A stretch of DNA of 64,000 nucleotides, from the NCBI RefSeq assembly GCF_964204645.1, contig NC_134032.1, positions 1,242,501 to 1,306,500 of the forward strand, written 5' to 3'. This document shows positions 23,901 to 29,900 of the stretch, in pieces. The stretch's first letter is position 1, and the number at the start of each line of letters is the position of its first letter. The notes under the pieces were generated by a model. It saw only the letters and a list, made by a program, of their open reading frames with translations, was not told where the DNA came from and did no database searches. Both the position numbers and the translations under genes were made by a program. This stretch comes from Tubulanus polymorphus (Eukaryota; Nemertea; Palaeonemertea; Tubulaniformes; Tubulanidae).

Positions 23901-26900
23901 AACACTACCAGCAGGTGAGCCTCCTAAACTACTCCTGATAACACTACCAGCAGGTGAGCCCCTAAACTACCCCCTAAAACACTACCAGCAGGTGAGCCTC
24001 CTAAACTACTCCCTAAAACACTACCAGCAGGTGAGCCTCCTAAACTACTCCTGATAACACTACCAGCAGGTGAGCCCCTAAACTACCCCCTAAAACACTA
24101 CCAGCAGGTGAGCCTCCTAAACTACTCCTGATAACACTACCAGCAGGTGAGCCTCCTAAACTACCCCCTAAAACACTACCAGCAGGTGAGCCTCCTAAAC
24201 TACTCCTGATAACACTACCAGCAGGTGAGCCCCTAAACTACCCCCTAAAACACTACCAGCAGGTGAGCCTCCTAAACTACCCCCTAAAACACTACCAGCA
24301 GGTGAGCCCCTAAACTACTCCTGATAACACTACCAGCAGGTGAGCCTCCTAAACTACCCCCTAAAACACTACCAGCAGGTGAGCCTCCTAAACTACTCCT
24401 GATAACACTACCAGCAGGTGAGCCCCTAAACTACCCCCTAAAACACTACCAGCAGGTGAGCCTCCTAAACTACTCCTGATAACACTACCAGCAGGTGAGC
24501 CTCCTAAACTACTCCTGATAACACTACCAGCAGGTGAGCCTCCTAAACTACTCCTGATAACACTACCAGCAGGTGAGCCTCCTAAACTACTCCTGATAAC
24601 ACTACCAGCAGGTGAGCCCCTAAACTACCCCCTAAAACACTACCAGCAGGTGAGCCCCTAAACTACCCCCTAAAACACTACCAGCAGGTGAGCCTCCTAA
24701 ACTACTCCTGATAACACTACCAGCAGGTGAGCCTCCTAAACTACCCCCTAAAACACTACCAGCAGGTGAGCCTCTTTAACTACTCCCTAAAACACTACCA
24801 GCAGGTGAGCCTCCTAAACTACCCCCTAAAACACTACCAGCAGGTGAGCCTCCTAAACTACTCCTGATAACACTACCAGCAGGTGAGCCCCTAAACTACC
24901 CCCTAAAACACTACCAGCAGGTGAGCCTCCTAAACTACTCCTGATAACACTACCAGCAGGTGAGCCCCTAAACTACCCCCTAAAACACTACCAGCAGGTG
25001 AGCCTCCTAAACTACTCCTGATAACACTACCAGCAGGTGAGCCTCCTAAACTACTCCTGATAACACTACCAGCAGGTGAGCCCCTAAACTACCCCCTAAA
25101 ACACTACCAGCAGGTGAGCCTCCTAAACTACTCCTGATAACACTACCAGCAGGTGAGCCTCCTAAACTACCCCCTAAAACACTACCAGCAGGTGAGCCTC
25201 CTAAACTACTCCTGATAACACTACCAGCAGGTGAGCCCCTAAACTACCCCCTAAAACACTACCAGCAGGTGAGCCTCCTAAACTACTCCTGATAACACTA
25301 CCAGCAGGTGAGCCCCTAAACTACCCCCTAAAACACTACCAGCAGGTGAGCCTCCTAAACTACTCCCTAAAACACTACCAGCAGGTGAGCCTCCTAAACT
25401 ACTCCTGATAACACTACCAGCAGGTGAGCCCCTAAACTACCCCCTAAAACACTACCAGCAGGTGAGCCTCCTAAACTACTCCTGATAACACTACCAGCAG
25501 GTGAGCCTCCTAAACTACCCCCTAAAACACTACCAGCAGGTGAGCCTCCTAAACTACTCCTGATAACACTACCAGCAGGTGAGCCCCTAAACTACCCCCT
25601 AAAACACTACCAGCAGGTGAGCCTCCTAAACTACCCCCTAAAACACTACCAGCAGGTGAGCCCCTAAACTACTCCTGATAACACTACCAGCAGGTGAGCC
25701 TCCTAAACTACCCCCTAAAACACTACCAGCAGGTGAGCCTCCTAAACTACTCCTGATAACACTACCAGCAGGTGAGCCCCTAAACTACCCCCTAAAACAC
25801 TACCAGCAGGTGAGCCTCCTAAACTACTCCTGATAACACTACCAGCAGGTGAGCCTCCTAAACTACTCCTGATAACACTACCAGCAGGTGAGCCTCCTAA
25901 ACTACTCCTGATAACACTACCAGCAGGTGAGCCTCCTAAACTACTCCTGATAACACTACCAGCAGGTGAGCCCCTAAACTACCCCCTAAAACACTACCAG
26001 CAGGTGAGCCCCTAAACTACCCCCTAAAACACTACCAGCAGGTGAGCCTCCTAAACTACTCCTGATAACACTACCAGCAGGTGAGCCTCCTAAACTACCC
26101 CCTAAAACACTACCAGCAGGTGAGCCTCTTTAACTACTCCCTAAAACACTACCAGCAGGTGAGCCTCCTAAACTACCCCCTAAAACACTACCAGCAGGTG
26201 AGCCTCCTAAACTACTCCTGATAACACTACCAGCAGGTGAGCCCCTAAACTACCCCCTAAAACACTACCAGCAGGTGAGCCTCCTAAACTACCCCCTAAA
26301 ACACTACCAGCAGGTGAGCCTCCTAAACTACTACTGATAACACTACCAGCAGGTGAGCCCCTAAACTACCCCCTAAAACACTACCAGCAGGTGAGCCTCT
26401 TTAACTACTCCCTAAAACACTACCAGCAGGTGAGCCTCCTAAACTACCCCCTAAAACACTACCAGCAGGTGAGCCTCCTAAACTACCCCCTAAAACACTA
26501 CCAGCAGGTGAGCCTCCTAAACTACCCCCTAAAACACTACCAGCAGGTGAGCCTCCTAAACTACCCCCTAAAACACTACCAGCAGGTGAGCCTCCTAAAC
26601 TACCCCCTAAAACACTACCAGCAGGTGAGCCTCCTAAACTACCCCCTAAAACACTACCAGCAGGTGAGCCTCCTAAACTACCCCCTAAAACACTACCAGC
26701 AGGTGAGCCTCCTTAACTACTCCTGATAACACTACCAGCAGGTGAGCCCCCTAAACTACTCCTGATAACACTACCAGCAAGTGAGCCTCCTAAACTACTC
26801 CTGATAACACTACCAGCAGGTGAGCCCCCTAAACTACCCTCAAAATACCACCAGCAGGTGAGCCTCCTAAACTACTCCTGATAACACTACCAGCAGGTGA

Positions 26901-29900
26901 GCCCCCTAAACTACCCTCAAAATACCACCAGCAGGTGAGCCTCCTAAACTACTCCTGATAACACTACCAGCCGGTGAGCCTCCTAAACTACTCCTGATAA
27001 CACTACCAGCAGGTGAGCCTCCTAAACTACCCTCAAAATACCACCAGCAGGTGAGCCTCCTAAACTACCCTCAAAATACCACCAGCAGGTGAGCCTCCTA
27101 AACTGCCCTCAAAATACCACCAGCAAGTGAGCCTCCTAAACTACCCTCAAAATACCACCAGCAGGTGAGCCTCCTAAACTACCCTCAAAATACCACCAGC
27201 AGGTGAGCCTCCTAAACTACCCTCAAAATAGCGAGAGAATCTCAAACCATTCGTGACCCCTTAGAAAATTCTTGCATTATGCGTAAAAACCTGCTGTGAC
27301 CTCGGTCTCTGCTGGTTCTAAGTCTAACTGTTCTGTACATGTAAAAAGTCAGTAAGTTCCCTGACAAAGACTTTGGCTTCAGTTTGATGAAAGTAACATC
27401 GTGTAAATACAACCTCGGTGATAGTGGAGAAAAAATAATCCTGTCCCGTTAGTGCGTGCTCGGTGCAGCGGCCCGGCTTGTACCCCATGTCTATATATCT
27501 GTAGCTAGCTCGCACTACAGAGGTTGGAAATGTATTACTAGCTTTTCGATCCCCCGATTGTTTAAGGGGATTCTACTTTATATTTTGGAAGATCCTCCGC
27601 GCGTATTGTAAGCATAAATTTCTATTTTACAGGTGCTAAATTAGTTCTTCCTGTCGGAGTAAATGAGTAAGTTAGTTTTTCGAATCCGATGGTTCCGGCA
27701 GTACTTAGAATTTCGAAATGATATCGCTTTGGAAATATTAGGGAATTCGATTGATTTTCCTTTAATACAGGAAAATTTTGGAAATTAATTTGACGCTTCA
27801 CATTTAACCGAGGCTAAATTCTTTCTTGGCATTCTTTCTTGAAGATCGCCTTTATCACCCAGTCACTATTAGAATAGCGACATCCACGCGGTTCGATGGT
27901 ATGTTGTTCACTTTTACGAAGACCTCATTTCCGTATGGGAAAATGAAAAAATCAACCCTGTTGAAATGCTGCAGAAAATGTTTAGGAATTTCGAAATCCT
28001 GTAACTGTGGGAACCATGAAACTCAAACAATCTCTATCTCCATCTTTGAATGCTTTACTATGTTTATTATGTTTGTTTCAGAGCTCGAGTTCACAGACGG
28101 TCTCCGAGTGGTGGAGATTTCGGTCAGTTTCTGGTTTACGTTTAATTCGCTTCCTCTAAAACCCTTAATTCACTAAGGATATTTGTATCGAAACTAATCA
28201 ACGTCTGAACTCACAAATAAATTATCTCACATTTAATTTTTGATGCTAACCGCCCTTTTAATACACACCTTCCCCTCCCTCTCATCCCCGCGCCCATCTA
28301 ATCACCATTCAATCGGTATGATTTATGATATTTCAGTAACTGCGTTTAGAAAGCACCACCCGATTAAACATAGTTTATCAGTTGGTGAGTGACGCATGAA
28401 TTACATTCAACAACATTAACACACCTCGAAAAACCGATGTTACAGTAAACCACGCTCAAATCGGATATTTGGGGAATGGAAGATTTTCTCTGACTTAGAG
28501 AACTTGCATTTTTTGAAAAAGTCGGATTTTCAAGTTTATGTAAAAAAATAAGGCTTAACCCTTTCAGTGCGTCTACACCGCAGTGCGGTGTATAAATCAG
28601 TGATGGATTTTGCTAGTACACTGCACTGCGGTGTATTGATGTAATAAGTAATAAGTAAATATCTCTCTTGAAAGATGGCAGCACCTGTCAAACATAGTGA
28701 AATACTAGTAACTAACGATACACCGCGCCGCGGTGTAGACGCACTATAGTGGTATTCCCGTTATTCAACACACTAGGGTGTAATTTTTTTAAATTTTCAA
28801 ATTATCTCTAGCACTATAGGGTATTAACTAGTCAGCACTGAAAGGGTTAAATCGGATATTTGGGGAATGGAAGATTTTCTCTGGCTTAGAAAACTCGCAA
28901 CTTTGAAAAAATCGGATTTTCAAGCTTATGTAAAAAGAAACTAAGGCTTTTAAAAAAAACTGAGCTCATTTTTTGTGCCGTGTATCGACTCATTATTAAC
29001 AAGAGTGGGTAAGAAATTTGAGACTTCGGGATAGAAATTTATTTGTAAAGGAGAAGAATACAATGGGAGCAAACGTTTTGAACGTCTATCCGAAATACTG
29101 CGATCCGACTCGCGCGTGGTTCACTGTACGATATTCAAACTGCATGAATCAAATCATCTTCAAACATCGTTCGTCGTTTGTTGCGGTCGAAATATTTTCT
29201 GAAAAAAAAATATACAATCGACACGAATTCATTCACGTCGCGATTTATTTTCGTTTCAGATAATCGTTTAAGCTTATCGAACGGACAGTCGAGATCGATG
29301 GATTGCTTGAACTCGTCGACTGATTCTAGCAGCACGGATTGTAAACCGACCCCGGCTCCGCGACAAAAGGTGAATAACGTTCTCGTTTAAACTTTCGAAT
29401 TCGCCGAGGTCTATTGATAATTTATGACGAAGCGTTGTTTTATGTTGCTCTATTCAGATATATCGATTGTCCTCATTTCTGCAGGTAGAATTCGTGTTTC
29501 AACGACGGCCCAACACAAACAAAAAACATTGAAATACAGTCAACTTAGGTTAATCCATCCTCCCCCCTCCAGTAAATAGTTTAAGTAACAACAGATTCAG
29601 GCCTGAGCCCCAGGAGCCAGTTGCACAGTCGAGACTTAAGTCCAAAAGTGGTCTTAAATCATAAGACCGGTCTTAAATTGCTAGATTGGCTGAAGAACTA
29701 AGTCGGCCCTAGAACTAAGCCATGACTATGCAACCAGCCCAAGGAGCCGGTTCCATTGTCGAGACTTAAGTCGAAAAATGATCTTAAATCTTAAGACTGG
29801 TCTTAAGTTGTTAGATTGGCTATAGAATAAGCTATAGTTAGATTGGCTATCGCACTGTCTCCGGTGATACGGATTAACCGAGGTTGATTGTACTTGAATC

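Noticed and set aside
26391-26726. ORF of repeated [13 protein letters not shown]
   Set aside because: Out-of-frame reading of a run of 39-bp units in the intron 20 array. The ASAP frame there would be [13 protein letters not shown], but it is cut off by 38-bp units upstream.
19315-27230. CRISPR array, because of regular direct repeats
   Set aside because: There are no unique spacers; the whole unit is repeated. The window is eukaryotic with spliced genes.
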